A stretch of DNA of 64,000 bases from Ceratotherium simum simum (Eukaryota > Chordata > Mammalia > Perissodactyla > Rhinocerotidae), in assembly GCF_000283155.1 (NCBI RefSeq), contig NW_004454181.1, forward strand, positions 18,256,825 to 18,320,824, given 5' to 3'. The notes below the pieces were generated by a model that did no database searches, was not told the DNA's origin, and worked only from the letters and a program-made list of their open reading frames with translations. Position 1 is the first letter of the stretch. Every line of letters begins with the position of its first letter. Made by a program: the position numbers and the translations under genes. Shown in pieces: positions 47,198 to 61,805 of this stretch.

Positions 47198-47275
47198 GAT
47201 GTTGTGATTGCTAAATACCACAAAGGAGCAAGTGAAAATTGTGAGGTTCTAAAACACAAGAAAGCCTCTTGGGCG
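47198..47275 (+). pseudogene. Diverged duplicate of SLU7 exon 4 with splice sites
   Basis: This 78-nt segment is bounded by an acceptor (ATTTTAG) and a donor (GTAAGT). It aligns with SLU7 exon 4 (32531-32611) in the same frame, with one codon deleted. Ten of 26 residues are shared (K-Y, G-A, E-N-C, H-K-K), and the frame is open. Similarity continues into the following intron: GTAAGTTCATCTTTGAGGAT here and GTAAGTTCACCTTTGAGAAT in SLU7. That rules out a spliced retrocopy and indicates a genomic duplication. Two of the zinc-knuckle cysteines are replaced (C120 to S, C133 to W or S depending on the gap), so a working knuckle is not possible. I see no copies of other SLU7 exons near it. Confidence 0.8.
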
Positions 47276-48179
47276 GTAAGTTCATCTTTGAGGATCTTGA
47301 AAATTCTTGCTGTCTGTTCTCCCTTTTGAGGGGGATGGAGAAGAAAACTATAAATGACTTTTTCTAAAAATTCTTTTGTTCAAAACAGGTAAATCTTCAA
47401 TCAAAGTATACTTCAGTAGCCTAGTCAAGATGGATAGGAATAGACTCTTAACTGGTCCTATAATGATTTCTAATGAGACTGAAACAAAGCTTTTTCCTTC
47501 ACTCCCTCTCGCCCTCAAAATATACATGGTAAATTTACGTAACAGAATACAGAAAGATAAGCATGTTTGATGCTGATGTTATCATTTTATTGCTTTCAAT
47601 TAGGAGAGATTCTAAACACAGTTGGCCCTGTAGTCTCATCACTTGACAAAAGAAGGCTTAAGATCAACTCTTTAAACTTAAAATCGTCTTTGTTGATTGG
47701 CAGACATCTTCCCATTTTTTTAACTGGCTCCTAACAACCATATGGCAGATCAACTTATTAGGTACATAGTAGTACATTTTACAACTAGTTAATCTTGGCA
47801 GAGTGGCTAGAAAGCTAGTGCTTTAAGTAAATATTCTTGGCTTGCTTATTGTGATTTTTTTTTTTTATAGCTAAAGTGGGCGTTTGGATTTAAATGTGCC
47901 CCTGTTATTTCAGCCACATTCTGTGGCATAGAACTTTGGAAACTTTGGGGATTACTTATTTATCTGGGAGATAGAATTGTTTTCTAAGGTGTATTGGAGC
48001 CTTTCTGTGGATTATACCTTTGCTCTTGCTAAGAAGGGAGGAAAAAAGGCATGCCTTTCTTTTTAGGTCCCTCAGCTTTCATGGGAGGTTGTCGTCAACT
48101 CAGAAAACTGAAATGCCTAGACTTTTTACTTAGCAACCTAGAATACCTGCAAGCTAGGGATTGGCCTGAAGGATATGTT

Positions 48180-48535
48180 TCATTCCTCTAAATCCCACTA
48201 CTTACTAGAATATGTATCAGAATCACCTACCTGGACAGCATTATTTTAGATTCTTTTGTCCTACTTCTGGAAAAGATGATTTATTACTTCTAAGGAAATA
48301 CAGAGACGTGTACTTTCAAAGAGGTTCCCAGTGATTGTGATGGGCATCTTGTTAAAGATCACTGCTCTAGTTAGGATTCATAAGAATTATCTCAATTGCT
48401 TATTTAGAATACAGATTCTGGGCCCTTCACAGCTAGAGAATCAGAATATCTGGGCCCAGGAATCTGTATTTTAGCAAGAGAGTGAGATGATTCCTCCATT
48501 TACTAAACTAGAGAACCACTGCCTTCTACATCCTG
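48180..48535. repeat. MER5-like hAT non-autonomous fragments
   Basis: Two partial copies: GTATCAGAATCACCTACCTG with CATCTTGTTAAAGATCACTG, then AATACAGATTCTGGGCCC with ACTAGAGAACCACTGCC. A third piece may lie at 52400-52545 (GATTCTGATTCAGCAGGTCT). Confidence 0.5.
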
Positions 48536-49448
48536 TCCTTGGATTAAGCCAAATCTTAGGAATGCTGCTTATTTTCATTCCATTGTTTCAGCTTCTTTCT
48601 TGACTGCTTTTACTGAGGGGTAGTTATATGAAAAAGCATCCTGAAATTCCTATTGTAATTAAGGGTGTCCTATGAAAGAAATTTTTCTGAAGTCTTGGTA
48701 ATAAGAATAGTTGTGTTTCCCCTGAGCAACTTGTTTTGCTTTTCTGTATGGACCGTATGAATCATGGACTGATGTGTGTTACACTTTAGCAGCAGGAAAG
48801 CTCTGAGCCAAATTTGTATCCTACTTCAGTGTCAAGGTTGGCTTAATCAGACCTGTTTGAAATTCTCAAGTTGGAGTCAAAGCTGTGCAAGGATCAAATA
48901 GTTTTATAGACCTGATTAATCCTTAACTAACAAAGAACTAGCCACCGTGTCCAACTCTGCCCTTCCGTATTTAGTGAATTACCCCCTTCTCTGTTCACTG
49001 GTGCATAACTTGGGGTGTGCATACCTTCTTGGCACAGGATGGAAGGAGGGTATGGTAGTGAGATGCCCTTTCTAGATACAAAATGTACCAGATTTGTTTG
49101 GAACATACATCACTGAAAACAAATTAAGCCGTTAACTGCAGTTCACCAATAGAGGACTTACGGGTATTTACAACTTGCATAAGCCCAAATCTCTCATATA
49201 TAACTTGTTGACAAGTCATTTCTTCCAGGGCATTAGCTGTGTGAGTTGCTATCTTTAAGTTGGACTGTCATGCTGTCATGGCTTACTTTGAACTGACATG
49301 TTACAGGATATTTCTTGAAATGTACACAGATGACAGGATGGCATGTGATGTGGCTTTGTTTTAATTTGCTTAGCCACTGATTTTTAATGTGTGGGTTATA
49401 TTTTACTCCCAAAGCAAAATTCTGCAGCATCTCTGGAATACTACCTGA

Positions 49449-51248
<1,800 letters not shown>

Positions 51249-51763
51249 GCTGATGAACTTTTTTAATGTATAATTTTTAATATATTCTTAATTCCATTGT
51301 AAAATTAAGCTATAATTCTGTGTCTTTCCTTTTATATTTATGGTATACCGAATCCTATGTTTAAAAATTTAGCAACTTTAACTTTTAATGAGGCGTGTGA
51401 AAACAGATTTTGAGAATAAGAACACAAGCAGCAGAAAAGATTAAGTACCGCTGCCTAGTTGATACCTAGGATTTTTCTAATTCTAAGTATCTGTCTAACC
51501 TGTTGATGCAACACGTGAAAAAGACACCCAAGCACTAGAATAGCCAGCTAAATGGTGCAATAGGCTAGGAATGGAGCCTAGAGAAAAGAGAAGACCTCCC
51601 AGAACACACATCATCATGTTAAGGGTAAAAGTCAAAGGACAGAATGACAGACTGAGTCTTCCCATCTCTGTGAGGGTTGTTATGGGAGGTTAATGACATC
51701 AGAAGAGGATCATGAGATGTTAGAGCAGGAGAAGGGATGATTCTAGTTTATATAACATTTATT

Positions 51764-51764
<1 letters not shown>

Positions 51765-51794
<30 letters not shown>

Positions 51795-52008
51795 AACATT
51801 AGCCCTGAGTTAACATCCGTGCCAATCCTCTTTTTGCTGAGGAAGACTGGCCCTGGGTTAACATCTGTGCCCATCTTCCTGTACTTTATATGGGACGCCA
51901 CCACAGCATGGCCTGACAAGCGGTGCGATGGTGTGTGCCCGGGATCCAAACCCCGGGCTGCTGCAGCGGAGCGCACGCGCTTAACTGCTATGCCACCCGG
52001 CCGGCCCC
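51765..52008 (-). mobile_element. ERE SINE, first of a tandem pair
   Basis: Reverse-oriented short-middle copy ending CCGGCCGGCCCC. Its neighbour starts 12 bases further on. Confidence 0.88.
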
Positions 52009-52020
52009 ATGTTTATTTTT

Positions 52021-52274
52021 TTCCTTTTTTTTTTTTTTTGGTGAGGAGATCAGCCCTGTGCTAACATCTGCCAATCCTCCTCTTTTTTGCTGAGGAAGAC
52101 TGGCCCTGGGCTAACATCCGTGCCCATCTTCCTCCACTTTATATGGGACACCACTGCAGCATGGCTTGCCAAGCAATGTGTCGGTGCGTGCCCGGGATCC
52201 GAACCGGCAAACCCCGGGCCACCGCAGCGGAACGCACGCACTTAACCCCTTGCGCCACTGGGCTGCCCTCCCCC
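52021..52274 (-). mobile_element. ERE SINE, second of a tandem pair
   Basis: Reverse-oriented copy flanked by ATGTTTATTTTT at 52009-52020 and 52275-52286, so it landed directly beside the first copy. Confidence 0.9.
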
Positions 52275-52559
52275 ATGTTTATTTTTAAATGCATTCTTTG
52301 GAGTCAGTCTCAGACTGTCCATTCTCCTAGCTCCCGTGCTCCAAATACCATGACATTAATAAACATCCTAACATCCTATTATCACTCTTTGTCGTCTTTT
52401 AAATTACATCAGGACTCCAAGTCATCGAGGCTGCTAAAAAGGAGATTCCAGAGCCTCGTCCTAGAGATTCTGATTCAGCAGGTCTGGGATAAGATCACAG
52501 ATCTTCATTCTTAACTACGTTTCCAGATAGTTCTGATGGATTCTTTGGTTCGCTGGCCT

Positions 52560-53710
52560 CATCTTATTTGTCCTACATTTATTTTTCCTTTACCCCAGTT
52601 TCCTCACTTATTTTACATTTTATACTGTATGTTTTTTTCTAAAATAGTTCAAAACTTTTGAATGGACCAGAATATAAATAATAAATAAATTGACAAGAAA
52701 TCACTAGAGTAAGTCAGGGCCATCAAAAAGTCCCCATGGAAATCAAAATGAATATACTTTTTCCGGATGATAATTTGGCAAAATAAATTTTTTAATTTAA
52801 ATAAGTTTACATTTTTATTTCAAAACTTTAATGTTTTATCAAAGTACTATATCCTCAAGGCTGGGAAAAAAATGAGTCCTATGATGAAAAGCCACAGTCC
52901 CCTTCCTGACCAATCACCTTAACTATTTCTGCTTTAACTTTTTGTGGTTCCACCCACATCTCTAAGTAATATGTTCATACCAAACACATATACCAGTTTT
53001 GATTTATCAGCTTTAGAAGTTATATATTTACTTCCCTAGATAATAGACAAGGATTCAATTTGTAAAACATCTCCTCTCCTGCTATTACCAATTTTTTATT
53101 AATAGTACTAAGTTTAGTTCCTCTATTGATTGTTCGTAGCCTTTTGATTGAGGATTTTTTTGTCTAGGAATTTATCACATGGAAAGAAGCAGGGATGTCC
53201 ACAAAGTTTTATTTATAAGGTGGGTAATCACAGCATTTTTATAATAGTGAAAAACTGGAAAAACCTGAAAGAGAATGGAATCTGATTACCAAATTTAGAT
53301 GCTACTTGAGTACCGCAAATTGAAGTTTATATTTTCTACATAAAACTCAGTTTTATCACCATCGAATACTTTTATCAGTAAATACGAATATATGCCTTTC
53401 ACTTAAAAATGTAGTTACAGCATATAAATTGTAAGATTTCCTAGTATAATCTAACATCAAGGGCAGTAGGGAAAATTTCCAGAGCTAATGTAGGAATAAA
53501 TCTGGATGAGTATGCATATCTGAAGATGGGAAGGAAGTAGGGATGGAGCAAGGGCGTGTGTGCAGCCTGGGAGCTAAGAACACAACAGCAGGACTAGGAT
53601 GAAATGCCAGAAGCAAATGACCTGTGATAGCCAGTCTTTCATTAAGTCCACTAGAATTCTCTCTTAGACTAAATTCATTAATTTCTGGTCTGAAACAAAA
53701 ATCCAAAGGT
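52560..53710. other. AT-rich intergenic DNA downstream of ZBED8
   Basis: No gene, promoter-like or CpG-rich sequence seen. Parts resemble worn, unnamed repeats. Confidence 0.5.
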
Positions 53711-53737
53711 TTTTGTAGGAAACGGCTGAGCGTTTTT

Positions 53738-53939
53738 GTTTGTTTGTTTTTTTGGTAAGGAAGATTGGCCCTGAGCTAACATCTGTGCCCATCTTCCTCT
53801 ACTTTTTGTATGTGGGACGCTGCCACAGTGTGGCTTGACAAGCGATGTATAGGTCCACGCCTAGGATCCAAACCCATGAACCCCGGGCCACCAAAGTGGA
53901 GCATGGGAACTTAACCACTACGCCACCTGGGCCAGCCCC
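53738..53939 (-). mobile_element. ERE SINE
   Basis: Short-middle copy with one tail module. The flanking duplication is imperfect (GGCTGAGCGTTTTT / GGCTAACTGAGTTTTT). Confidence 0.88.
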
Positions 53940-54615
53940 ATGGCTAACTGAGTTTTTAATTCATTTTCAAATTCTACAGCAGTTTATTTTCCCCTGATCA
54001 AATGAAAGAGGGTGCAGTGTCTGCTGAATGAAGAAGAAACTTAGATGTTTTTTTTTTTAGTTTAAATAATCTCCCACTGTGGTACATAATATTGGCACAT
54101 GTAAGTCTTATATGTAGGTTTCTTTTTCTCCCAAGGAAGAGATCATTGTTTTTCTTATATTTTTACTATATAATTAAGGTCATTGATCAATTGCAAAAAG
54201 GAATCAAGGCAGGATAAAGTTGTAATCTTTATGACCAGCAGATGTCACTCTCTGTGCATGATTAGTTGAAAGCAAACTTACTTGTATTACAGATTTTGCC
54301 AAATTTCTGATTTTAAACATCACTAGGAAAAGAATTAGTTCAGATTTAAAATGCCCCACCTGAGCCTCTGTTACAAAATTAGCAGGCAGAACTCTGGTGG
54401 AGCCAGTAACTACCAGATTGCAAGAAATCATTGGGAAACAAGGATGGGAAAGAGAAGATATAAGGGGCTTTTTCTCTACAACTGACTTGAACATGTGGAT
54501 TTTTGACCTCTTGGCTGCTCTTGTAAGCTACCAAAAGCTGCTTGACGTGAGCGGATGGGTCAGCATTTTCAGACATGATCCAGTGGGAATCAAAACCAAA
54601 TAGACATATAGTTTT

Positions 54616-54915
54616 TTTGTTTGTTTTTTTTTTTGAGGAAGATCAGCCCTGAGCTAACATGCGTGCTAATCCTCCTCTTTTTGCTGAGGAAGACTGGCTC
54701 TGAGCTAACATCTATTGCCAATCTTCCTCCTTTTTTTCCCCCAAAGCCCCAGTAGATAGCTGTATGTCATAGTTGCACATCCTTCTAGTTGCTGTATGTG
54801 GGACACGGCCTCAGCATGGCCGGAGAAGCGGTGCGTCGGTGCGTGCCGGGGATCCGAACCCGGGCCGCCAGCAGCGCAGCGCGCGCACTTAACCGCTAAG
54901 CCATCGGGCCGGCCC
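54616..54915 (-). mobile_element. ERE SINE
   Basis: Well-preserved reverse copy. The duplication TAGACATATAGTTTT lies at 54601-54615 and 54916-54930. It is inserted in an L1 3' end fragment. Confidence 0.95.
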
Positions 54916-56313
54916 TAGACATATAGTTTTAAAGGGTGAATTTTATGATATGTAAGTTATATCTCAGTTTTTAAAAAATTAAAGTATAGAACCTTTTTAG
55001 CACTAAATTATATCAAAATATTGTAAGCTTGGCTTTAATGTCTACCAAGCATTTGGAAAAGTCCAATTTGAAGCTTGCAGTCTACCTTAATTTGAAGGGC
55101 AATATAAGGTAATTGTCTAGTTCATTGTATTTTGTACTTTATTTATCTTCTGAGAATAAAGAAAGACCTACGGTTATTTTTCTTCTGTTTTACAGTTTTG
55201 CTCTAAATCTTTCTCTAATACAGAAATGGATTCCAGTTCTGGCTCAGCTACGTACTAGCTGTGTAAACTCTATACCCCTCAGCATATAGCAATACAGATC
55301 ATCTCTTATTTTGGCCTGCTTAGCATTCCTTCATTCATTCACTTGCTTCTTTAAATAATAGCACCCTGACTTTTCCTTGAGGCACTGTCCTTACCCCTGT
55401 CAGTATGTATGGCCCCATCCTGGCTAATTGGAGGCAGCTCCAGTACTTTTGTTGGAATTAATGGGAAAGATGTTATACTTGCTAAACTAGCAGGATGTGA
55501 GTCTGGAGCTTCCAGTGACCAACTTTCCTGCCAGAGGATGAAAGCCAGCAGAGACAGAGCCAAGAAAAGGAAAGAGGCAGATTCTCTATGACATTGCTTC
55601 AGCACCTGAGTGCAGTTATGCTTTTTTCCGTTCACTTACATGAGCTAACAAATTCCCTCTTTTGCTGAAGTCTGTTTCCTGACACGTGCAACCAAGAGAC
55701 CTGCTTCACATACTTGGTTTCCAGTCTTATTACGAATGACTAATGGGAAAGATTTGACTCCATTAATTTTATGTGATTTTGGACAGCTCTTACCTGTCCT
55801 GGGCCTCAGTTTTCTCCCCTATAAGATGAAACAGTTGGACAGGTTTTCTCTAGAGAACGTTTTCATTTTTTTCCACAGAGACCATATTTTATTTGCTTGA
55901 TTTTGGAATTTTGGTGGTGCTGACAGTATAAAGAATTTTTCCTAGATATAAACAGAAAACTAGACTTTTTATTGTTTGTTTTGTTTTGGGTTTTTTGTTT
56001 GTTTTTGTAATGGCACCAGCTTGGTTTCTGGAGCAAGCATAGTTTTTATTTTATCATTTCCTTCTACTAACAAAAGCCCTAACCTATAATTTAGGAGACT
56101 TTCACCCTTTATCGGTTTACCTTTTTATTTTGGAACTGATATTTATTCAAATCTCCAGGAGACCTTTATCCCCAGTGTTTTATTATGAAAGATCTCAAAC
56201 ATACCAAGAAGTTGGAAGAGTAATAAAATGAACACCCATATGCCTATTTTCTAGATTCAAAACTTGTTAACATTTTGCTGTAGCTATGTGTTCTATAAAT
56301 GTATAGGTATTCA

Positions 56314-56979
56314 TGTATCAAACAGGGTCCAGTAAGAAATGGAAACCGAACCAGTTTTTAAAGAAATAGACTCTACAATAAAGAAGCATTAACCAAGTCT
56401 TGGAGAACTGAAAAGGCAAAAGGGGGTACTGAGGGGTCACAGAGACAGTAAATGCAGGAAGCAGCTAGCATCACGAGGCTGGGTGAACAGGACAAGAAGT
56501 GTGATGACTGAAACTTGGAAGCTTGGACGAGGCGTCCCTTGGAAGTGAGACTCAGTTGTCTGAGGAAGGGGCCCTGCTTGACTGGTATTATTTTAAGAGC
56601 TCAAAAGTCTGAAGAAGGGGTGGCAGGCTGCTGGTGCTGCCGTCTCTGAGAGTGCATCATGAAGCTGGCTCCGGAAGTGTGAAAAAACTGAAAACTTAAA
56701 GCAGCTGCTGCTACTGGAACTAACTCTCACTGCCAGGGTGAAGAACCATTGCAGAGATGAAATTGACAGCAATAGGAAGGAAAAGAGCAAGGAGCAAGTC
56801 CCTGGTCTTTCCTCTAGATTTTCACTCTCTCTCTCTTGCACCCCTTATTTGCAGATCCTAAAAAACCTAGGTGATAAATATACTTTGTGGGTTCCCAGCC
56901 CCAGCATCACAAAGCAGACTATAGAAAGTATGGAAGGATGGACTTGAAGCTGAAAGACAATAGCTTAATAACCAGCACA
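56314..56979 (-). repeat. 3' LTR of the ERV-L-like provirus
   Basis: Same orientation and same order of shared blocks as the LTR at 63259-63821, but more than 100 bases longer. On the minus strand it starts TGTGCTGG directly after a purine-rich tract and ends TTGATACA, giving TG...CA ends. Confidence 0.75.
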
Positions 56980-56992
56980 TTTCACCCCTTTG
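56980..56992 (-). other. Retroviral polypurine tract
   Basis: The minus strand reads AAAGGGGTGAAA immediately before the TG that starts the 3' LTR, the expected place for plus-strand priming. Confidence 0.65.
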
Positions 56993-57829
56993 GCTATTCA
57001 GCATCCCTTCCTACCCTTTATCCATGTTTGAATTTCTATACAATAAACATAGCTTTGTGGTTCTCTTAAGGTGTTAACTACCCTTTGTAAAATAAAGACG
57101 CTCTACCTTTTCCCCAGAATGAGAAGACACAAAGTCTCAACTCACTTCTCCAATTTAGTAGCAGTCCCATTAATTATCTGTTGCCTGAAAACCAGCCCCA
57201 ACAACCAAGTTTGCGGGAAGGGTGAGGGGGGTGGATTTGGAGGAGGTCTACAGGTATAAATCATCCGTCTCACTGCAACAATAAACAGTGATGACAAACT
57301 GGTACAAACCACCCTGAAACTCCTCAAACATATGATTACAATACAACGCTATTCATCAGGACATGTCACACCTTGACCAGGCCAATATCAGGCCCACTGG
57401 CATTAACCTTCACAGCACATGCCCAAGCCTCAGCTTCCAATTCAGTAGAACCACTGTTATGTCCCCTGGAAAGCATTCCTTGGGAACCAAGACTCCCAAA
57501 CTATCAGTGCTCACAGTTGCAGCAATGAGAAGCAAAATTTCTGTGAGTTATTAGGTACAATAGTAAGAGGAGCCACTCTCACATCCACCCCTTGATTCCT
57601 AGACCAATGTATTCTGACTTAGGAAAAAAAAACGTATTCATTGGTTACCAATTCAAAGCACATATTGCATCCTATAAAATAGGACCTTAGCTTTTTAGGT
57701 TATTTTCTCCCATTTGTGAGTAACTGAGTCTTAAGTAGATCATTCTGTCATGCCAACAAACCAGCTGCTTCTTGGTGAAGTGCGTGACAAGACCAATAAG
57801 TTCTATAGGCATCAGTCTGTTGCCACACT

Positions 57830-58215
57830 CTTATGGGATGAATGTTTGTGTCCACCCCCAAATTCGTATGGTGAAACCCTAAACCCCAACATGATATTTG
57901 GAGATGGGCCTTTGGGTGGTAATTAGGGTGAGTTGAGGTGATGAGGATGGGACCGTAGCCCAGTGAGATTAGTGCCTTTATAAAAAGAGACACCACAGAG
58001 CTTGCTCGCTCTCTCTGGTGCACAAGGAAGAGGTCATGTGAGCGCACAGAGAGATGGAAGCCACCTACAAGCCAAGAGAAGAGGCTTCAGAATTAAACCT
58101 ACCATGCCACGCCTTGATCTTGGACTTCCCAGCCTCCAGAACTGTGAGAAATAATTTTCACCCAGTCTGTGGTATTTTGGTGTGGCAGCCCAAGCAGAAT
58201 AACACAACTCCTTTG
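57830..58215 (+). mobile_element. MLT1-like LTR inserted in the provirus integrase region
   Basis: A block of LTR type, with GGATGAATGTTTGTGTCC at one end, TGAGAAATAA near the other and CCAGTCTGTGGTATTTTG close to the end. It splits the integrase reading of the ERV-L-like element. The same family occurs at 7605-8002. The name MLT1 (MaLR) is from memory. Confidence 0.65.
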
Positions 58216-59899
58216 CTATTCCTTGATAAGGTGCAATGTGGTACAGGATACCATGACAGTTAATAAGGCTGGCAGAAGTACTAAAGGCAAAGCCATATCC
58301 AGGTGATGTGTCTTTTCCAATGAGAGTAAATTGCTGCCCCTTCCATGATAGAAGAGGTCTAATGTAATTAACCTGCCACCAAGTGCCCATATCAGGGGCT
58401 CAGTGTTGGTCTCTGGTCTCTGCTTTTGGCAGGTTGAGCACTCAGTAGGTCCGTCTTGGTGAGGGGAAGACCATGTTGTATTCTATGTAAAAGCCTGCAT
58501 CCTTGCCAGCATGGCCACTCGCATACATGGGCCCATTGGGCAATCATTAGGATGGCTGGAGAAAGAGGCTGACTAATAGCTAGAATGTATGTCATCGTGT
58601 CCTCCTAATTATTGAGAGCCTCCTCTGTGTTAATTTAGCTTCAGCAGGGCCATGGGGAAGTCTTCAAGCCAAAGTCTGCTGTCACAGGAGAGCCATATAT
58701 CCCATGAACATGCATGCCTTAGTATTCTTGTCATGCTCAGTTATTTGCTGGAAGCAGCCCATGGGAAGTGTGAGTCAGCCCATGTGCAGTGACGAACTTC
58801 AGAGTGCAGCTGCCAGAGCTCTTGGTTAATTATGTTCCCTGTAGTTGTCTGTCTGCAAAGTACATTCTCGTGGTTGCACAGTGTCCTTTGGTGAGCATTC
58901 ACCTGGAGTGCAGTCATCTCCAATTCTCTGAGAGGTCCATCCATACCTTGCTCCCAGACCTTCTTGTCACTTGTCTTCTGAATCTGTTCTTTCCAAATCC
59001 CTGACCATCCATCAAACCATTAGTAACTGCCCTTGAACACTAGAGTTTAGACGCATACTTCTGGATAGTGCTCAGTTCAGACACAGGAGACAACCAAATG
59101 TACTGCTCAAAGTTCTGCTCCCTAGGAAGATTTCCATTCATTGAGATCTTTCAGAGACATAGCTGGTTGGGGTTGTAATGCTGCAGCAGTTTTTACAGCA
59201 ACCATCTAGTCCTAGCACATTGGGCAGAATAAACTGTCAACAAGGCCTAAATTTCTTCCTTCTAGTCAGCTGGTAATAAGGAACTCCCCATGCAACCAAA
59301 GTTATAGATTGAGAAAAAGAAGCCTTGCACAGGAGTAGGTGTCAAAGGAGTTGGGTCACCTACTCAGGCAGGTTGCTTGCGCCTTCCACACCTGCTTGAT
59401 CTCTCTCCCTTATATATCATTTCCACTTGATGATAGATTGCTACTGTGCATACTCCAGTTCATGGCTTGCTGGATCACATAGCACCCAGTCCCATTTTTA
59501 GGTGTTTGGTTTTAACAGGGCCTAGTAGCAAACCAGAAACTATGTCTCAAAAGGAGAATAGTTATTTTCAAAAGAGGGTACAGATTTGCTCCAAAAACCT
59601 AGAGGTCTGTGCTTTGATTCTCCTATTGGCATTTGCCAAAGGCTCCATCCAGAATCCCCATTTGCCACATTCGAGAGTCATTGGATCTGCTGTATCTTAG
59701 GGCTCAAGTGGCAGAGTAGCTAGCATTACAGATGGACTTGCTGCAGAGCCTTTTCATGCTCTGGTCTCCACTCAAAACTGGCAGTTTTGGTAAATGGGTC
59801 AGACTGACACACTCAAATGTGTGTGTTCCCTCCAAAAGCCAAAAAGGCCCATGAAGTGTTGTGCCTCTGTTGTAGTGTAGGTGATGTGAGGTACAGCAA

Positions 59900-60140
59900 C
59901 TTGTCTTTCACCTTGAAAAAACTACTGCAATATAGACAATAATATTGTACTATAATCATCAAACTTGCTAAGAAACTAGACCTTAATTATTCCCACCACA
60001 AAAAAGAATTATGTGACCTGATAGAGGTGCTACCTATCACTACATGGCAATCATATTACAACATATAAATGTATCAAATCAACATGTTGTACACCTTAAA
60101 TTTACACAATGTTATATGTCAAATATATTTCAATTAAAAA
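59900..60140 (+). mobile_element. L1 3' end fragment inside the provirus
   Basis: The typical L1 tail, with TTATGTGACCTGATAGAGGTG, ATCAACATGTTGTACACC and an A-rich end. It has the same tail signature as the L1 at 11430-12135. Confidence 0.75.
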
Positions 60141-61404
60141 AAAGAGTGGACTATTGAAACATGCTCGAGACCATCAGCACATCAGAAACTTCACTAAGGC
60201 GGATGGGTCTCTGAATCTTTCTAGGGTTTATCTTCCACTCTCTGACTCACATGCATTTTGCTAAGGCATCTGAAGTACTTGCTACTACCTTCTTATCAGA
60301 TCCAATCTGCGTGTCATCAGTGAGGTGGACCTGTATGACGTTCTGTGAAATGTCTGGTGATCAAGATCTCTGCAGATTGTATTATGGCAGACAGTAAGTT
60401 GATGTAGCCCTAAGGCAAGACTGTGAAGTTGGTCTCTTTGTTCTGCGAGGTAAAGACAAACTGCTTCTGGTGGCATTGCCAATTGGTATAGAGAAAAGAA
60501 AAGCATTGCCAAGTCACTAATGGTATATGAGGTACCAAGGGTTATGTTGATTTTTTCTTATAAAGATACCACATCTGGAACAGTAGCTGCACTTGGAGTC
60601 ATCACCTGATAAACTTGACAATAATCCATAGTCCTCCAGATCCATCAACCTGCACAGGAGAAACAGGTGAATTTAAATGGGGATGTGATAGATTTTAAGA
60701 TATGATGGTGGCACTAATATCTGCAATGTCCTCTAGGAATGTGGTATTGCTTTTGGTTTACTACCTTGGTAGGGAGGGGAATTTCTAGGAGCTTCTACTT
60801 GGCCCTTTTTACCACAATAGCCCTCACTTCATGGATCAGAGAGCAAATTTGGGGATTCTGCCAGTAGTTGATTATGTCTATTCCAAGTACACATTCAAGA
60901 ACTGGAGATATAACCTCTAGGTTCTTAGACCTACTAGGCTCTCTGTAATTTATACTTGGACCAATACTTCATTCATTACCTGACCACCATTAGCCCCCAC
61001 TTTGACTGGTAGACTATAGTAGTGTTTTAGGGTCCCAGGAATTAGCATTAATTCAGGACCAGCGCCTATTAATCAATCCCCGAAAGATCTGAGGGTTTTC
61101 TCTTTTCTGCAATACATAGTCACTCTATTAAAGACTGCAGATCTCTGGGGAAGTCTTGGAGGAAGGTTTATACTATATACTTGTGGCAGTGTTGTGGAGT
61201 TCTTAAGGGAACTCAGCATGTCCGTCAATCAAGGCGCTCTGGATCTTACAACTGGCTTAGGTCTGGAAACTAAAGGACAGGCTATGACTCTCTCTGTAGC
61301 AACTTTAGTCAGATTTCTGAGCACCAGACCTAGAGTTTTTCCTGTTTTATAGATCAAGTAATATTTTAGTAGACTGCCCATCTATTTGATTCCTAGGTCC
61401 ACTG

Positions 61405-61805
61405 TACCAGTTAGCTACTGTATTAGAACCAATAGGATGTGTATATATATAGAAAGAGATTTATTACAAGGAATTCACTCATAGAATTATGGATGCTAAC
61501 AAGTCCAAAATCTGCAGGGTGGGCCAGCAAGCCAGAGAGCTGGGAGAGCCAGTCTGAAGACAGTCTGCTAGAGAATTGTTTCTTGCTTGAGGGAGATTGG
61601 TCTTTTTATTCTATTCAGGTTTTCCACTGATTGGATGAGGCCCACCCACATTTTGTAGGGCAATCTGCTTTACTCAAAGTCCATCAATTTAAATGTTAAT
61701 CTTATCCAAAAACATCCTCACAGAAACACCCAGAATAATATTTGACCAAATATCTGGGCACATGGTGACCCAGCCAAGTTGACACATAAAATTAACCATC
61801 ACAGC
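61405..61805 (-). mobile_element. LTR-like interspersed repeat, family not named
   Basis: On the minus strand it starts TGTGATGGTTAATTTTATG and carries AATAAATCTCTTTCTATA near its end. I recognise it as a common mammalian repeat but do not assign a family. It interrupts the provirus between gag and pol. Confidence 0.55.

Larger units (their letters stand above)
57300..60800 (-). pseudogene. ERV-L-like pol remnant (RT, RNase H, integrase)
   Basis: Frame-shifting translation of the minus strand gives recognisable pieces in the right order. Reverse-transcriptase pieces lie near 60.5-60.2 kb, RNase H pieces near 59.2-58.8 kb, the integrase zinc-binding region near 58.6-58.4 kb and the integrase core start near 58.39-58.2 kb. 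The core resumes after an inserted LTR, from about 57.83 kb to 57.4 kb. Stops interrupt every piece, and catalytic motifs are incomplete. Confidence 0.8.

Noticed and set aside
47198..47275. Processed (retro) pseudogene of SLU7
   Set aside because: The similarity includes intronic sequence on the donor side and no neighbouring SLU7 exons are attached, so reverse transcription of a spliced mRNA does not explain it.
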